Notes: generated by a model from the letters alone, not told the origin. DNA of 64,000 nt from Sinorhizobium terangae (GCF_029714365.1 NZ_CP121660.1:496001-560000), one strand, 5' to 3'. Numbered from the stretch's first letter, positions 19,546 to 29,626 are shown. Translations and numbers: made by a program.

Positions 19546-20805
19546 TTAGTAGTCAACCGCATCGCGGATGATCGGGCAGGTCATGCAGTGGCCGCCACCG
19601 CGTCCACGGCCGAGCTCGGCCCCGGTGATGGTGATGACTTCGATACCCGCCTTGCGCAGCAGCGTATTTGTGTAGGTATTGCGGTCGTAGGCGAGCACCA
19701 CGCCGGGCGAGAGGCAGACGAGATTGGCGCCGCTGTCCCATTGCGTGCGTTCACGCACATACGCATTGCCGCCGGTCTCGACCACGCGCATCTCGTTGAG
19801 CCCCAGGGCATTCCGCACCGTTTCGACGAACGAGCCCCTGTCCTTGTGCAGCTCGACGGCGCCCGGCTTGTCGCCCGGCCTGTAGGAGAACGCCTCGATG
19901 CTGTTGACGATGTCCGGATAGATCAGCACACAGTCGCGGTCGGCGAAGGTGAACACCGTGTCGAGGTGCATGGCCGCACGCAGCTTGGGCATTGCGGCAA
20001 CGATCACGCGCTGCGCAGCGCCCTTTTCGAACAGAGTCGCCGCGAGCTGGCTGATTGCCTGCCGCGACGTACGCTCGCTCATGCCGATCAACACGTTGCC
20101 CTTGCCGATCGGCATGACGTCGCCGCCCTCGAGGGTGGCGAGACCCCAGTCTCCGGTCGGGTCGCCCCACCAGACATTGACCTTGCCGGCGAAGTCCGGG
20201 TGGAACTTGTAGATGGCTGTGGCGAGGATGGTCTCTTCATGGCGTGCCGGCCAATAGAGCGGGTTGAGCGTTACCCCGCCGTAAATCCAGCAGGTAGTAT
20301 CGCGCGTGTAGAGCGTGTTGGGCAATGGCGGCAGGAGATACTCCGCGACGCCAGCAGCGTCCCGGATCAGCTCGAGCATCTCGCCGCCAAGCGTCTCGGG
20401 AAATTCATAGGTCGACAACCCGCCTATCAGGGTCTCCGCGAGCTCGCGGTCGGGCAGTCCTTCGAGGTAGCTGCGGATTTCATCCACGAGCTCAGGCCCG
20501 ACCTGGTTCGGAACGACCTGGTTGTCGAGAATCCACTTTCTGGCTTCGGGGACCGCCACGGTCTGGGTCAGCAGGTTGTGCATCTCGACAACGTCGATGC
20601 CACGGTCGCGCATCTTGGTCATGAAGTCGAAATGGTCGCGCTTGGCGTTGTCGACCCACAGGACGTCGTCGAACAGGAGGGCGTCGCAATTGCTGGGCGT
20701 CAGCCGTTGATGGGCACGGCCCGGCGCGCAAACCATCACCTTGCGCAGCTGGCCAACCTCGGAGTGGACGCCGAAAGCGTGCTGGTTCGAGCTTTGAGAA
20801 GACAT
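19546..20805 (-). CDS. arcA: Arginine deiminase
   Basis: A 419-residue guanidino-modifying enzyme that hydrolyses L-arginine to citrulline and ammonia. Landmarks are [20 protein letters not shown] at the N-terminus, [13 protein letters not shown] with the substrate-binding Arg and Asp, EGGDVMPIG, the catalytic-pair region [17 protein letters not shown] with its His, and the active-site nucleophile Cys407 in [13 protein letters not shown]. The length and motifs match bacterial ArcA. It lies 15 bases downstream of the ArcD-type antiporter gene, a classic pairing. ornithine carbamoyltransferase (arcB) and carbamate kinase (arcC) genes are not in the window, so the pathway here may stop at citrulline or use copies elsewhere. 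Confidence 0.95.
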   Translation of the reverse strand: MSSQSSNQHAFGVHSEVGQLRKVMVCAPGRAHQRLTPSNCDALLFDDVLWVDNAKRDHFDFMTKMRDRGIDVVEMHNLLTQTVAVPEARKWILDNQVVPNQVGPELVDEIRSYLEGLPDRELAETLIGGLSTYEFPETLGGEMLELIRDAAGVAEYLLPPLPNTLYTRDTTCWIYGGVTLNPLYWPARHEETILATAIYKFHPDFAGKVNVWWGDPTGDWGLATLEGGDVMPIGKGNVLIGMSERTSRQAISQLAATLFEKGAAQRVIVAAMPKLRAAMHLDTVFTFADRDCVLIYPDIVNSIEAFSYRPGDKPGAVELHKDRGSFVETVRNALGLNEMRVVETGGNAYVRERTQWDSGANLVCLSPGVVLAYDRNTYTNTLLRKAGIEVITITGAELGRGRGGGHCMTCPIIRDAVDY

Positions 20806-20820
20806 GGCACATCTCCTTCT

Positions 20821-22254
20821 TCAGATCGTCAGGTAGCCGGTGGACAATCCGATGACCGCAGCAATGCAGCCGATGACCGCAGCCGCGAAAATCAGCCAGT
20901 CAATGGATGTGGTGAAGATCTGCTTGCCCTGCTCGCGCCTGGCCCAGAAATAAAGGGCCGTGCCAGGGGCATAGAGAAGCGCCGACAGCAGCACGAACTT
21001 CATGCCGCCCGCGACAATCATGAAAAACGTGTAGACGGCGGCGACGCTGGCGATGACCAGGTCGCGGTTGCGTTCATGCGGCCTGACTTCGTAGGTCTCG
21101 GCGCGTCGCGCCAGCAGGAACCCGAAAGCGGCCACGAACATGTAGGGGATCAGCGACATTGCGCTTGTCAGATTCAGCATCAGCGCGAACGCGTCTTGCG
21201 ACCAGTAGGTGCTAATGACGAAAAGCTGGACGACGACGTTGGTGAGCCAGAGCGCCGCTGCCGGGACCTTGTTCTGGTTCTCGGTGCCGAAAAGCCGGGG
21301 CATGTCGTCCGTGCGCGCGGCGACGTAGAGCACTTCCGCGCACACCAGAGACCAGGCGAGATAGGCTCCAAGCACCGAGACGATCACGCCGGCGCTGATG
21401 AAAACCGCGCCCCAGGGGCCGACGGCGGCTGCAAGCACGCCGGCCATCGAAGGCTGGCTCATCGCGGCGATCTCGGCGCGCGGCAGGACTGCATAGGGCA
21501 TGAGCGTGACCAGCACCATCAAGGCGCTGACCCCGACGAAGCCCATGATCGTGGCCACACCGATATCGGAACGCGTCTCAGCATAGCGCGAATAGTTGCT
21601 CGCGCCTTCGATACCGATGAAGACGAAGACCGTCGCCAGCATGGTCGCCTGGATCTGCTGGAGGAGGTTTGCCTCCGGCATTCCTTCGCCGCCCCAGAAG
21701 TTGAGCCGGAAGAGGTCGAACTTGACGAAGAAGAAGAGGATGATGATGAAGGCGATGATCGGAACGACCTTTGCGACGGTCACGACCATGTTGATAAACG
21801 CCGCCTGCTGGATGCCTCTGAGGATCATGAAGTGGAAGAGCCAGATTCCGATCGAGGCGACGAGGATGGCGATCACAGTATTGCCATCGCCGAAGGCGGG
21901 AATGAAATTGCCGAGCGTGGACTTGATCAGCACCCAGTATGATACGTTGCCGATGCAGCTACCGATCCAGTAGCCGAAGGCGGAGAGGAAGCCTGGATAA
22001 TCGCCGAAGCCTTCCTTGGCATAGGCGAAAACGCCGGCGTCAAGATCAGGCTTGCGCTCGGCCAGCGACTGGAAGACGCGCGCCAGCATGTACATGCCGC
22101 CGCCCGCAATGCACCAGGCGATGATCGCGCCGAATGGCCCTGTCGCGATGCCGAATGTCCGCGGAAGCGAGAAGATGCCTGCGCCCACCATGGAGCCGAC
22201 AACCATCGCGGTCAGGGCGAACAGGGATAGCTTCTGCTCAGCTTTGGTCGCCAT
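20821..22254 (-). CDS. arcD: Arginine/ornithine antiporter, APC family (ArcD-type)
   Basis: A 477-residue membrane protein with about 13 hydrophobic helices. The N-terminal signature SMVGAGIFSLPRTFGIATGP (residues about 21-40) is the substrate-backbone-binding GAGIF motif of basic amino acid/polyamine antiporters. Further marks are FVFIGIEGASNYSRYAETRS and the C-terminal YFWARREQGKQIF. Together with the directly downstream arcA it would import arginine in exchange for ornithine or citrulline. Its upstream region (to about 22480) is duplicated at 12.3-12.7 kb. A frameshifted paralogue precedes it. Confidence 0.9.
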   Translation of the reverse strand: MATKAEQKLSLFALTAMVVGSMVGAGIFSLPRTFGIATGPFGAIIAWCIAGGGMYMLARVFQSLAERKPDLDAGVFAYAKEGFGDYPGFLSAFGYWIGSCIGNVSYWVLIKSTLGNFIPAFGDGNTVIAILVASIGIWLFHFMILRGIQQAAFINMVVTVAKVVPIIAFIIILFFFVKFDLFRLNFWGGEGMPEANLLQQIQATMLATVFVFIGIEGASNYSRYAETRSDIGVATIMGFVGVSALMVLVTLMPYAVLPRAEIAAMSQPSMAGVLAAAVGPWGAVFISAGVIVSVLGAYLAWSLVCAEVLYVAARTDDMPRLFGTENQNKVPAAALWLTNVVVQLFVISTYWSQDAFALMLNLTSAMSLIPYMFVAAFGFLLARRAETYEVRPHERNRDLVIASVAAVYTFFMIVAGGMKFVLLSALLYAPGTALYFWARREQGKQIFTTSIDWLIFAAAVIGCIAAVIGLSTGYLTI

Positions 22255-22480
22255 CGCGCCACTCCCGGATTGACCGATGTAGGAGGCCGTCCGCGCCGGT
22301 GCGGACGCCGATCAGATCTGGTACCGCTGGTGATGCCGGATGAACTAGTGGAACTTGCCTATGACTCGAAGCGGTTATCCCGCTCCTGGCACCACTTCTA
22401 TAACATGCCTGGATTGTCCGAGCGCAATGTTAGCGTGTAATCCTCAAAATTCCTAGAGGGAATCGATTGTCCGCTGACAT
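22109..22480. repeat. arcD 5' end and leader, copy B of the duplication
   Basis: Partner of 12288-12665. It comprises the first ~48 codons of arcD and about 225 bases upstream of its start. The conserved non-coding blocks GTGGAACTTGCCTATGACT (about 22350-22370) and ATTCCTAG-GGGAATCGATT (about 22450-22470) are probable promoter or regulatory elements because they have survived in both copies. Confidence 0.85.
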
Positions 22481-22547
22481 GCCGCCACAAGAGACGCGTG
22501 CGCACTACGGCACCGCGCGCCTGTTCACGCGCAAAGCACTGTGAAAT

Positions 22548-23970
22548 CTAGAGGGTGATGTAGCCCGTCGCGAGACCGTAGATGCGGAAGAAGCATCCGG
22601 CCATTGCAGCCAAGAAGACGAGCCATTCCCGAGAGTTGAACAGCGGCTTCTTCTGTTCGCGCCTTGTGTAGAAGAACAGGACCGTTCCAAGTGCGTAGAG
22701 GATGATGGAAAGCAACAGGAACTTCAGACCTCCGGCATAGATCATGAATGCTGTGTAGACCATGGCGGCACCTGTGAAGGTCAGATCCCGGCGCCGCTCT
22801 CCCGGCCTGTCATAGGTCACACCGCGCCGGGCGACGAGGAACCCGTAGGCCGCGACCAGCAGGTATGGAACCAGAACCATCGCGCTCGTCAGGTTTACCA
22901 TCAACCGGAACGCGTCCTCCGAGAACAGCGTGCTGACGAGGAAGAGCTGGATCACTCCGTTTGTCAGCCACAGAGCCGCAGCAGGAACGTGGTTACTGTT
23001 CTCTCTGGCGAGAACGCGCGGCATGTCTCCGTTCCTGGCGGCGTAGAAGATTACTTCGACGCAGATCAGCGACCATGCCAGGTACGCTCCGAGCACGGAA
23101 ACGATCAAACCGACACTGACAAAAACGGAGCCCCAAGGCCCAACGACGGATTCCAGCACGGAAGCCATCGAGGGTTGCCGCATGCCTGCGATTTCCGGTC
23201 GTTCCAGCGCGGCGTAGGGGAGAAGCGTTACCAACACCATCAGTCCCAGCACGCCTGCGAAGCCCAGTGAAGTGGCCACGCCCACATCGGAACGTTTGCG
23301 GGCGTAGCGCGAATAGACGCTCGCGCCCTTTACGCCTATGAACACAAAAACCGTGACCAGCATGGTCCCACGCACCTGCTCGAACAGGCTCGCCTCGGGC
23401 ATGCCCGCGCCGCCCCAGAACTTGGTTCGAAAGAGGTCGGCCTCGAACGCGCCGAGCAGAATGACGACGAAGATCACAATGGGGACGATCTTTGCCACGG
23501 TGACGACACTGTTGATGGCTGCTGCCTCTTTGATCCCCCGCAGGATCATGAAGTGAAAGCCCCACAGCGCCACGGAGGAGACGAGCACGGCGGCGACCGT
23601 GTTGCCGTCTCCGAAGACCGGAAAGAAGGCGCCGAGGATCGCCTTGATCAACACCCAGTACGACACATCCGCAATACAACCGACGAGCCCAGCCGAGGGC
23701 CGAAAGGAAGCCGGCATAGTCGCCAAAACCGGCCCGCGCATATGCGTAGACGCCCGCGTCGAGATCCGGCTTGCGTTCCGCAAGCACCCGGAACACGTGG
23801 GCCAGAGTGTACATTCCCGCCCCTGCGATGCACCAGGCCACGATCGCGCCGAACGGTCCGGTCGCATTGCCGAAGGTGCGCGGCAGGGAAAAAATTCCGG
23901 CGCCGACCATGGAGCCGACGACGAGCGCGGACAGGTATGCAAGCGAAAGTTTCTGAGCAGTGCTGGTCAT
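22548..23970 (-). pseudogene. Second ArcD-type APC antiporter, one frameshift
   Basis: Start at the ATG at 23970 (MTSTAQKLSLAYLSALVVGS, then MVGAGIFSLPRTFGNATGP). The frame is lost near 23686-23692: the expected LSALGYW-VGCIADVSYWVLIK reads as LSALGWARRLY in frame one, while VGCIADVSYWVLIKAILGAF and the whole remaining 400 residues continue in frame two to the stop at 22548. The comparison with the intact paralogue downstream fits loss of two bases. Apart from this the gene is complete (about 474 residues when restored). It could be a young pseudogene or an assembly error; base calls at this point decide. Confidence 0.85.
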
Positions 23971-24274
23971 GCGGCCTCCGATTGCGTCACGGTTGCCTGA
24001 CGGTCATCCTCAAACAGATGGCCGCGAGTACCGGTACGGCCCCAACGAAAGACGAGCGCCGAACCGCCGAAGAGATCCTTTCATAACCGTGCCATGCCGC
24101 AAGCTGATGGCGCGGATCAAGACGGAGGGAGAGTGCTCTGGATGCGCGGTGATCCGCATTGCAGGGACCGTACGCAACAGTCCTACGCGAGAAATGTCAA
24201 TTTCGATGACGCCTGCTGACGGTGAAGGCCTTGAGCCGTGGTGCGGCGGAGTTTCTGAACCAAAACGGAATGCT

Positions 24275-26227
24275 CTAAGCGGGCGCCTTTTCCTTTCTTT
24301 GCGTGCCCGCCCTGCGGGTGGTGGAACGATGAACAATCCTCATGCGCGCCGCTTTCAAAGGTCGCGCTTCTCCTTCGGAAAGGCTTTCGCGGGCCGCATC
24401 GACGATCGAAAAGGCGACGAAATCCGCCTGCAACTCTTCGATGAGCTGCGCCTTTGCGTGGGACGCTCCTTCTCGGTCCTCCCGCCAGAATACGATGCCG
24501 ATGCGCGCCGTCGGCGTCAAACGCTTCAGCCTGCGCACGATGAATTTCGCATGTTTCCCGGAATCCTGGTTGAGAAAGCCGATGATGACCGTGGTACGGC
24601 CCTCCAGCGCCAGAGCCCTTATATTGCCGACTTTCAGGTCCCGGTAGCTGGCCAATGCAGCCTCGGCGCCCTGGATCGTGACGACCTGCGACAACATCGA
24701 GGCAGCCACGTCGTCCAGATCGCCCCTTCCCCCGATGCATAGTACGGATTTCCCGTCCCCGTCCGGCAACTCAAAGCCGTCGGCTTCATCGTCTTCGTCT
24801 GGACCGTCGGCGTTATCGTCCTCCTCTTCCTCCTCTTCTTCGCTCGCGATTTCTTGAAGATTGGCGACGAGCACGTGCCCGCTCTCGGCAACCTGCTCCA
24901 GTTGCGCATCCGTCATCGCCTTTCGAGCGCGATCCCGTTCTGCAAGCAGCAGGGCCGGAATGGCGACGGAGTCGTAGAACTCGACGAGATACTTCTCCTC
25001 GAGCATCTCCTCGGCGTTGTCGGTCGCCTCGTCGGGATCGCCCGCGAGCAGGCGCTGGTACAGGCGTTCCTTGGGATCGAGGACCGGCTCGTTGCCGAAA
25101 AGGATTTCGAAGAACTCGAACTGGGGAACATGGCGGCCGAGAACGACGAGACAGACCGTCAGCGGCGTCGACAGCACCAGCCCGACGGGTCCCCAGAGCC
25201 AGGCCCAGAAGATTGCCGCAACGATGATCGCAAGCGGTGACAGGCCGGTGCGCGAACCGTAGAGCCAGGGCTCCACGACATTGTTGCTGAGCACTTCGAG
25301 GAGAACGAACAGAGCTGCTGTCCAGAGCAGCACGCTCCAGCCCGGCGCCACCGAAAAAGCCAGGAACAAGGGAACGAGCGCGGCGATGATGGGGCCGATA
25401 TAGGGCACGAACCTGAGGACGATTGCCAGCATGCCCCAGAGGACCGCATTGGGTATGCCCAGCACCCAGAGACCGGCTGCCAGCGGTATGCCATAGGTGA
25501 TGTTCACCACCAGCTGCATGAGCAGGTATCGGCCGACACGCGAGCCAGCATCCTGGAGGGCTTGCGTTGTGCGGTGGAGGTCTCCGTAGCCCACGAGGCG
25601 GATGAAACGGTCCCTCAGATCCTCCCGCTCCAGAAGCATGAAGATGACGACGATGATGATGAGTCCGGTCGTCGCCAATGGACCAACGAGAGGATTGACA
25701 ATGCTCCTCATCATTTCGATCGGGCGCTGAGGCGAGAAGATCTCCACCAGAAGCGGCTTGGGCGGCTGCGCCCCGGAAGATGGTTGGGCTTGAGGTTCCG
25801 ACCGGCTGAGTTCGGTCCCGATCCTCTCCACGAGACGGCCAAGCCGATCGATCACGCTGTTTTCCGACTCCGCCTCTTTCAGGGCCCTGATCTTTTCGAC
25901 GATGTTGGACTGGTATGTCGGGAGGTTCCGCGCAACCTCGCTGACCTGCATCGCCACGACGGCGCTGAAGATCGAGAGCGAGAGAAAGGCGGCAGCCACG
26001 CTTACGATGACGGCAGGCATGCGCGGCAAGCCGACTTTTCTGAGGTTCGCGACGACCGGTGCCAGCGCAAACGTAAGCAGGATGGCAACGGCCAGGGGCA
26101 GGAATACGGCTCGGGCGAAATAGAGGACAGCGACCGCGGCAGCCATCGCAGCGAGCGTTGGAAACTTGGACGGCTGTGCTGTGGCTATCGATCCCGAGCC
26201 GTAGTCCCTGCTGCTTTCCTCGCTCAT
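24275..26227 (-). CDS. AI-2E family transporter (PerM-like) with acidic linker and C-terminal domain
   Basis: A 650-residue protein. The N-terminal ~390 residues are a standard AI-2E/PerM permease: paired helices at about 25-75, a periplasmic coiled region, then VVIFMLLEREDLRDRF, FVPYIGPIIAALVPLFLAFS and the P-rich GPVGLVLSTPLTVCLVVLG. After about residue 455 comes an acidic run of about 25 residues (Glu/Asp-rich, 24770-24850), then a globular C-terminal domain of about 160 residues with KSVLCIGGRGDLDDVAASML and RTTVIIGFLNQDSGKHAKFI. Such a tail is not part of the core family. AI-2E transporters export small molecules or ions; the substrate is unknown. I chose the ATG at 26227 with a GGAAGG site; the frame stays open upstream into an unrelated remnant. 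Confidence 0.85.
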   Translation of the reverse strand: MSEESSRDYGSGSIATAQPSKFPTLAAMAAAVAVLYFARAVFLPLAVAILLTFALAPVVANLRKVGLPRMPAVIVSVAAAFLSLSIFSAVVAMQVSEVARNLPTYQSNIVEKIRALKEAESENSVIDRLGRLVERIGTELSRSEPQAQPSSGAQPPKPLLVEIFSPQRPIEMMRSIVNPLVGPLATTGLIIIVVIFMLLEREDLRDRFIRLVGYGDLHRTTQALQDAGSRVGRYLLMQLVVNITYGIPLAAGLWVLGIPNAVLWGMLAIVLRFVPYIGPIIAALVPLFLAFSVAPGWSVLLWTAALFVLLEVLSNNVVEPWLYGSRTGLSPLAIIVAAIFWAWLWGPVGLVLSTPLTVCLVVLGRHVPQFEFFEILFGNEPVLDPKERLYQRLLAGDPDEATDNAEEMLEEKYLVEFYDSVAIPALLLAERDRARKAMTDAQLEQVAESGHVLVANLQEIASEEEEEEEDDNADGPDEDDEADGFELPDGDGKSVLCIGGRGDLDDVAASMLSQVVTIQGAEAALASYRDLKVGNIRALALEGRTTVIIGFLNQDSGKHAKFIVRRLKRLTPTARIGIVFWREDREGASHAKAQLIEELQADFVAFSIVDAARESLSEGEARPLKAARMRIVHRSTTRRAGTQRKEKAPA

Positions 26228-26454
26228 GTCCTTCCGCTGACCTCCCGTGCAAGCTGGATGAAAATGGCGTCCGCGTTGTTTCATTAAGCAGGTAGAGCGA
26301 TTTGTCGATAAGCCCAGGGGAAGCCGAGGGGCCACGCAACCCGCGTGAGCGGGTGGATCACGCGTGTCGAACTGGAGTCGGGGCGGAGGGTGTGTGGCGC
26401 ACGAAAGTGCGCGCAGCACCCTCCGACAGCAACTTGGCTGTAAGCCGCGACGAA

Positions 26455-26613
26455 GCGTCCGCCGCGCCGTCTCGATCGCGGCGACGTCGATTCTCCCCAT
26501 GTCCATCATGGCATCGAACGCGCGCTTTGCCTCAGCGCCGCCGGCGGCCAGCGCATCAGTCAGCACACGCGGCGTGATCTGCCAGGAAATCCCCCACTTG
26601 TCCTTGCACCACC
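26455..26613 (-). pseudogene. PhnB-like / VOC-family protein, C-terminal fragment
   Basis: The stretch reads WCKDKWGISWQITPRVLTDA, then EAKRAFDAMMDMGRIDVAAI, the C-terminal third of PhnB-like proteins (often annotated 3-demethylubiquinone-9 3-methyltransferase-like, glyoxalase fold). The N-terminal two thirds are absent and the frame runs on into the AI-2E gene. It is a fragment with no start. Confidence 0.75.
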
Positions 26614-26947
26614 GATGTGCGTGCGTGAAATCAGATCCAGGATACCGGATGCCGGGAACATTTTGCACCTCTATGGCTGGTTTGAGCGCCTCCAGAGTGG
26701 CGTCTGTGGCTTGACCGACGTTGGTCGGAGAGCGCTGCAGCAATGGCCGCAGCCGGACCTGCCGGCAGCCCAACCCGCTTTTGAGCGTGGTTGCCTGTGA
26801 CTACACCCCGACAGAGCATCGGGTGCACCGTTTGATTCTGCCCAAGGTGTGTACTTGGATGTCGAGCGCCCAAAGGATACGCGCAAAACAGAACATTTTA
26901 GGAACTTCTCCCTGTCATAACTTCGACGGCCGGTTTATAAGGATCGG
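26614..26947. other. About 330 bases without a recognisable gene
   Basis: No recognised family in either direction. It lies between the PhnB-like fragment and the DUF763 gene and should contain the DUF763 promoter. An AAGGA site precedes the ATG at 26948. Confidence 0.4.
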
Positions 26948-28207
26948 ATGGTTCAAAGAGCAGGCAGTGCAGATCTCCCGCTTCATGGTGGCAAGGTTCC
27001 CCGGTGGCTGGGCGAACGCATGACGAAGCTTGGCGCGGTCATCACCGAAGCAATCGTGATTGAATATGGCCGCGACGAGTTTCTCCGGCGTTTGGCGCAC
27101 CCCTTCTGGTTCCAGTCCTTTGGCTGCGTCATGGGTATGGATTGGCACTCCTCCGGAATCACAACAAGTGTCATTGGCGCTTTGAAGCGCGGCCTCGCAC
27201 CCCTTTCGCGGGAACTAGGTGTTCATGTCTGCGGAGGACGTGGGCGAAATTCGAGGCAGACGCCAGCCGAATTGATCGACGTCGGGAATCGTGTCGGCAT
27301 CGACGGCGGTCGTCTCGCAGCCACCAGCCGGCTCGTCGCAAAGGTTGACAGCGCAGCGGTTCAAGATGGATTCGACCTTTACCTGCACGGCTTCATCGTG
27401 GCCGACGACGGCAAATGGGTGGTCGTGCAGCAGGGCATGAATGGTGACAAGCGACAGGCTAGGCGCTACCACTGGCTATCAGAAGGCGTTTCCAGTTTCG
27501 TCGATTCCCCCCATGCAGCGATAGAAGGAAAGCGCCAGGGCGAAATCGTCAATCTCGCCGATAGGCGTGCCGCAGCATCGCGAAAGGGTCAGCTTGACCT
27601 TCTAACCTCTCTCGGGCCGGACCGAATTGTGCGCGAGATAGTCCGGATTGATTCGAAGGTCCAAACGAAAGAACTCGTGCAACCCCTGCTGCCGCACCTT
27701 GTAATGCCGGCACATCACGAGGTGCGAGAAGAAAACATCAACATGAGGCGGTTGCACGCAACGCTTGCTGCGGCCGTCGATCGCGGGCCTGAAGATTTCG
27801 AACAACTCCTGCTCGTTCCAGGCGTCGGTGCGCGGACGGTCAACGCGCTGGCGATGGTGGCAGAAGTGGTGCATGGCGCGCCCTGCCGTTTTGCCGATCC
27901 CGCGCGGTTCTCGCTTGCGCACGGAGGCAAGGATCGCCATCCGTTTCCCGTGCCACTCCAAGTCTACGATCAGACGATCCGCGTAATGAAATCGGCTGTG
28001 ACCAAAGCGCGGCTCGGTCGTGATGAGGAGCTACAGGCGCTGAGACGTTTGGACGATCAGGCGAGGCAGCTGGAGAAATACGTTACCGGCCCGGATCTAA
28101 AAGAAATTGTCGCCGGGGAGTTCCGCCGGTCCCCCGAATGGGGCGGTCGCAGCATCTTTGGCTGGGAGGCTCACCCTGAGCAGTGCGACGAGAAAGCACG
28201 CTCCTAG
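26948..28207 (+). CDS. DUF763 protein with helix-hairpin-helix motif
   Basis: A 419-residue protein of the DUF763 family, found in archaea and scattered bacteria. It opens RAGSADLPLHGGKVPRWLGE and has the family stretch FQSFGCVMGMDWHSSGITTS. The middle contains YHWLSEGVSSFVDSPHAAIE. Around residues 295-312 the sequence LLLVPGVGARTVNALAMVAE fits a helix-hairpin-helix DNA-binding motif, followed by DPARFSLAHGGKDRHPFPVP. These features suggest a DNA- or nucleic-acid-acting protein but the function is not established. The gene is alone, with pseudogene debris upstream, so horizontal acquisition is likely. The ATG at 26948 has an AAGGA site. Confidence 0.85.
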   Translation: MVQRAGSADLPLHGGKVPRWLGERMTKLGAVITEAIVIEYGRDEFLRRLAHPFWFQSFGCVMGMDWHSSGITTSVIGALKRGLAPLSRELGVHVCGGRGRNSRQTPAELIDVGNRVGIDGGRLAATSRLVAKVDSAAVQDGFDLYLHGFIVADDGKWVVVQQGMNGDKRQARRYHWLSEGVSSFVDSPHAAIEGKRQGEIVNLADRRAAASRKGQLDLLTSLGPDRIVREIVRIDSKVQTKELVQPLLPHLVMPAHHEVREENINMRRLHATLAAAVDRGPEDFEQLLLVPGVGARTVNALAMVAEVVHGAPCRFADPARFSLAHGGKDRHPFPVPLQVYDQTIRVMKSAVTKARLGRDEELQALRRLDDQARQLEKYVTGPDLKEIVAGEFRRSPEWGGRSIFGWEAHPEQCDEKARS

Positions 28208-28565
28208 CGAGCGCGGGCGGAGTTGGGCAGACAAAGGACATCGTTCGCGCCTTTTCTCACGAAGGCGGCGGGTGCTGCGGTGCGTGAGATTTGCTCGCCC
28301 ACATGAGTACGCAGGCGTGAAGATGCGGCTGAATGGCAAAGTCCAATTGTCAAAATAAATCAGCTTTAAACATGAATTCCATGATCTGCATGTCTATGAC
28401 TCTTGCGTTCATCACGTCAAATGGCACGGCGTAGTACTTTGGCCGCAACATCGACATTGCGAAATGGCGGTACATCCGCGCTCGGCAAGGAGGCTGCGAG
28501 GAACAATGCTGAGGAATGCGAGAGGGACGGAGGCCGGGAGGGCTCTTGGTGTCAAGACGGCGGCG

Positions 28566-29477
28566 ATGGCCAACAACCCGCCGACCTTCGAGCACATCGT
28601 CACCGGCGTGAATGAGACCTTTCTGTGGCGCAAGGACAACTATCCCTGGGAGCGCAATGTCTGGAACTTCCATCCCGAGACTGAAATTCACCTGATCCGC
28701 AATGCCGCAGGCATGGCCTTCGTAGGCGACTACATCGGCGAATTCGGCCCCGGCTATCTCACCGTCGTGGGCCGAAACCTGCCGCATGATTGGGTAACGG
28801 CCACTGAGCCGGGCGAGATCATCGAAGGCCGCGATATCGTCATCCAGTTCGACCAGGAGCGGATCGGCGAACTCAGCAAATTGGCACCGGAATTTGCCCA
28901 GCTCGACGCCTTCTTCCGGCTCGCCGAACAAGGCCTCGTCTTTCACGGCGAAACGCGCCACCGCGGCGCGGAGCTCATGGAGAGCATGGGCGCCCGCTCC
29001 GGTTTCTCCCGCTTCGCCGCGTTCGCCGAGCTCCTGGATCTCCTGTCTGGCAGCCACGAGTATGAAATCCTGTCGTCGCCGGAATTTGCACCGAAGCTCG
29101 ACGCAGAGACCCTCGATGTGCTGCAGCGCGTGCTCATCTATATTTTCGAGCATGTCGCGACCGATATTCACCTCGCGGACGTGGCGGCACTAGCCGGCAT
29201 GAGCGAGAGCGCGTTTTCCCGCTTCTTCAAGAAGAACACCGGCAACAGCTTCACCGATCACGTCAACAAGCTGCGCATCTGGCAGGCCTGCAAGCTGCTC
29301 GCCGAAAGCGACATGCCGATCACCGACATCTGCTTCGAGGTAGGCTATCTCAACATTTCCAATTTCAACCGCACATTTCTGCGTCATCACAAGATGACAC
29401 CCTCCGCCTATCGGCGGTTGATAGGACAGAGGCGACCGGTCCGGACAATCGATGCGCAGCAGTTCAACGCGCATTAA
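28566..29477 (+). CDS. AraC-family transcriptional regulator
   Basis: A 303-residue protein with an N-terminal cupin-type sensor (NVWNFHPETEIHLIRNAAGM, then GEFGPGYLTVVGRNLPHDW) and a C-terminal AraC DNA-binding domain with two HTHs: HLADVAALAGMSESAFSRFF and MPITDICFEVGYLNISNFNR, followed by HHKMTPSAYRR. It sits 150 bases upstream of a polyol ABC transporter operon in the same direction and is the probable local regulator. The ATG at 28566 fits homologues (MANNPPTFEHI); an in-frame ATG at 28506 has a better ribosome site and would add 20 residues. The 28208-28505 stretch upstream shows no other gene. Confidence 0.87.
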   Translation: MANNPPTFEHIVTGVNETFLWRKDNYPWERNVWNFHPETEIHLIRNAAGMAFVGDYIGEFGPGYLTVVGRNLPHDWVTATEPGEIIEGRDIVIQFDQERIGELSKLAPEFAQLDAFFRLAEQGLVFHGETRHRGAELMESMGARSGFSRFAAFAELLDLLSGSHEYEILSSPEFAPKLDAETLDVLQRVLIYIFEHVATDIHLADVAALAGMSESAFSRFFKKNTGNSFTDHVNKLRIWQACKLLAESDMPITDICFEVGYLNISNFNRTFLRHHKMTPSAYRRLIGQRRPVRTIDAQQFNAH

Positions 29478-29539
29478 AGTATAGATTACGTGCATGAGGG
29501 GCGCTAGTTCATCGCGCCGTATTTCATAGGATCACATCA

Positions 29540-29553
29540 GCGAGCAAGCTCGC
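29540..29553. promoter_or_regulatory. Small palindrome in the promoter region of the polyol operon
   Basis: GCGAGC-AA-GCTCGC, six-base perfect arms with a two-base centre, lying about 75 bases before the binding-protein start. It could be an operator for the AraC regulator or a leader hairpin. Weak evidence. Confidence 0.3.
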
Positions 29554-29626
29554 ACGGGAGGAGCAGGCGAGCGGAATCGGGAGATTCTGAAGCCTGCTCG
29601 GCAGACCTTTAGGGGAGGTTCAAAAC

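Noticed and set aside
19504..21942. Very long open frame on the plus strand opposite arcA and the antiporter
   Set aside because: It is antisense to two well-supported genes, has a His/Arg/Asp-rich composition typical of a GC-rich shadow frame and no family motif.
26228..26773. In-frame extension of the AI-2E gene upstream of 26227
   Set aside because: The upstream part matches a PhnB-like fragment and unrelated sequence; the AI-2E family begins at MSEESSRD with a ribosome site.
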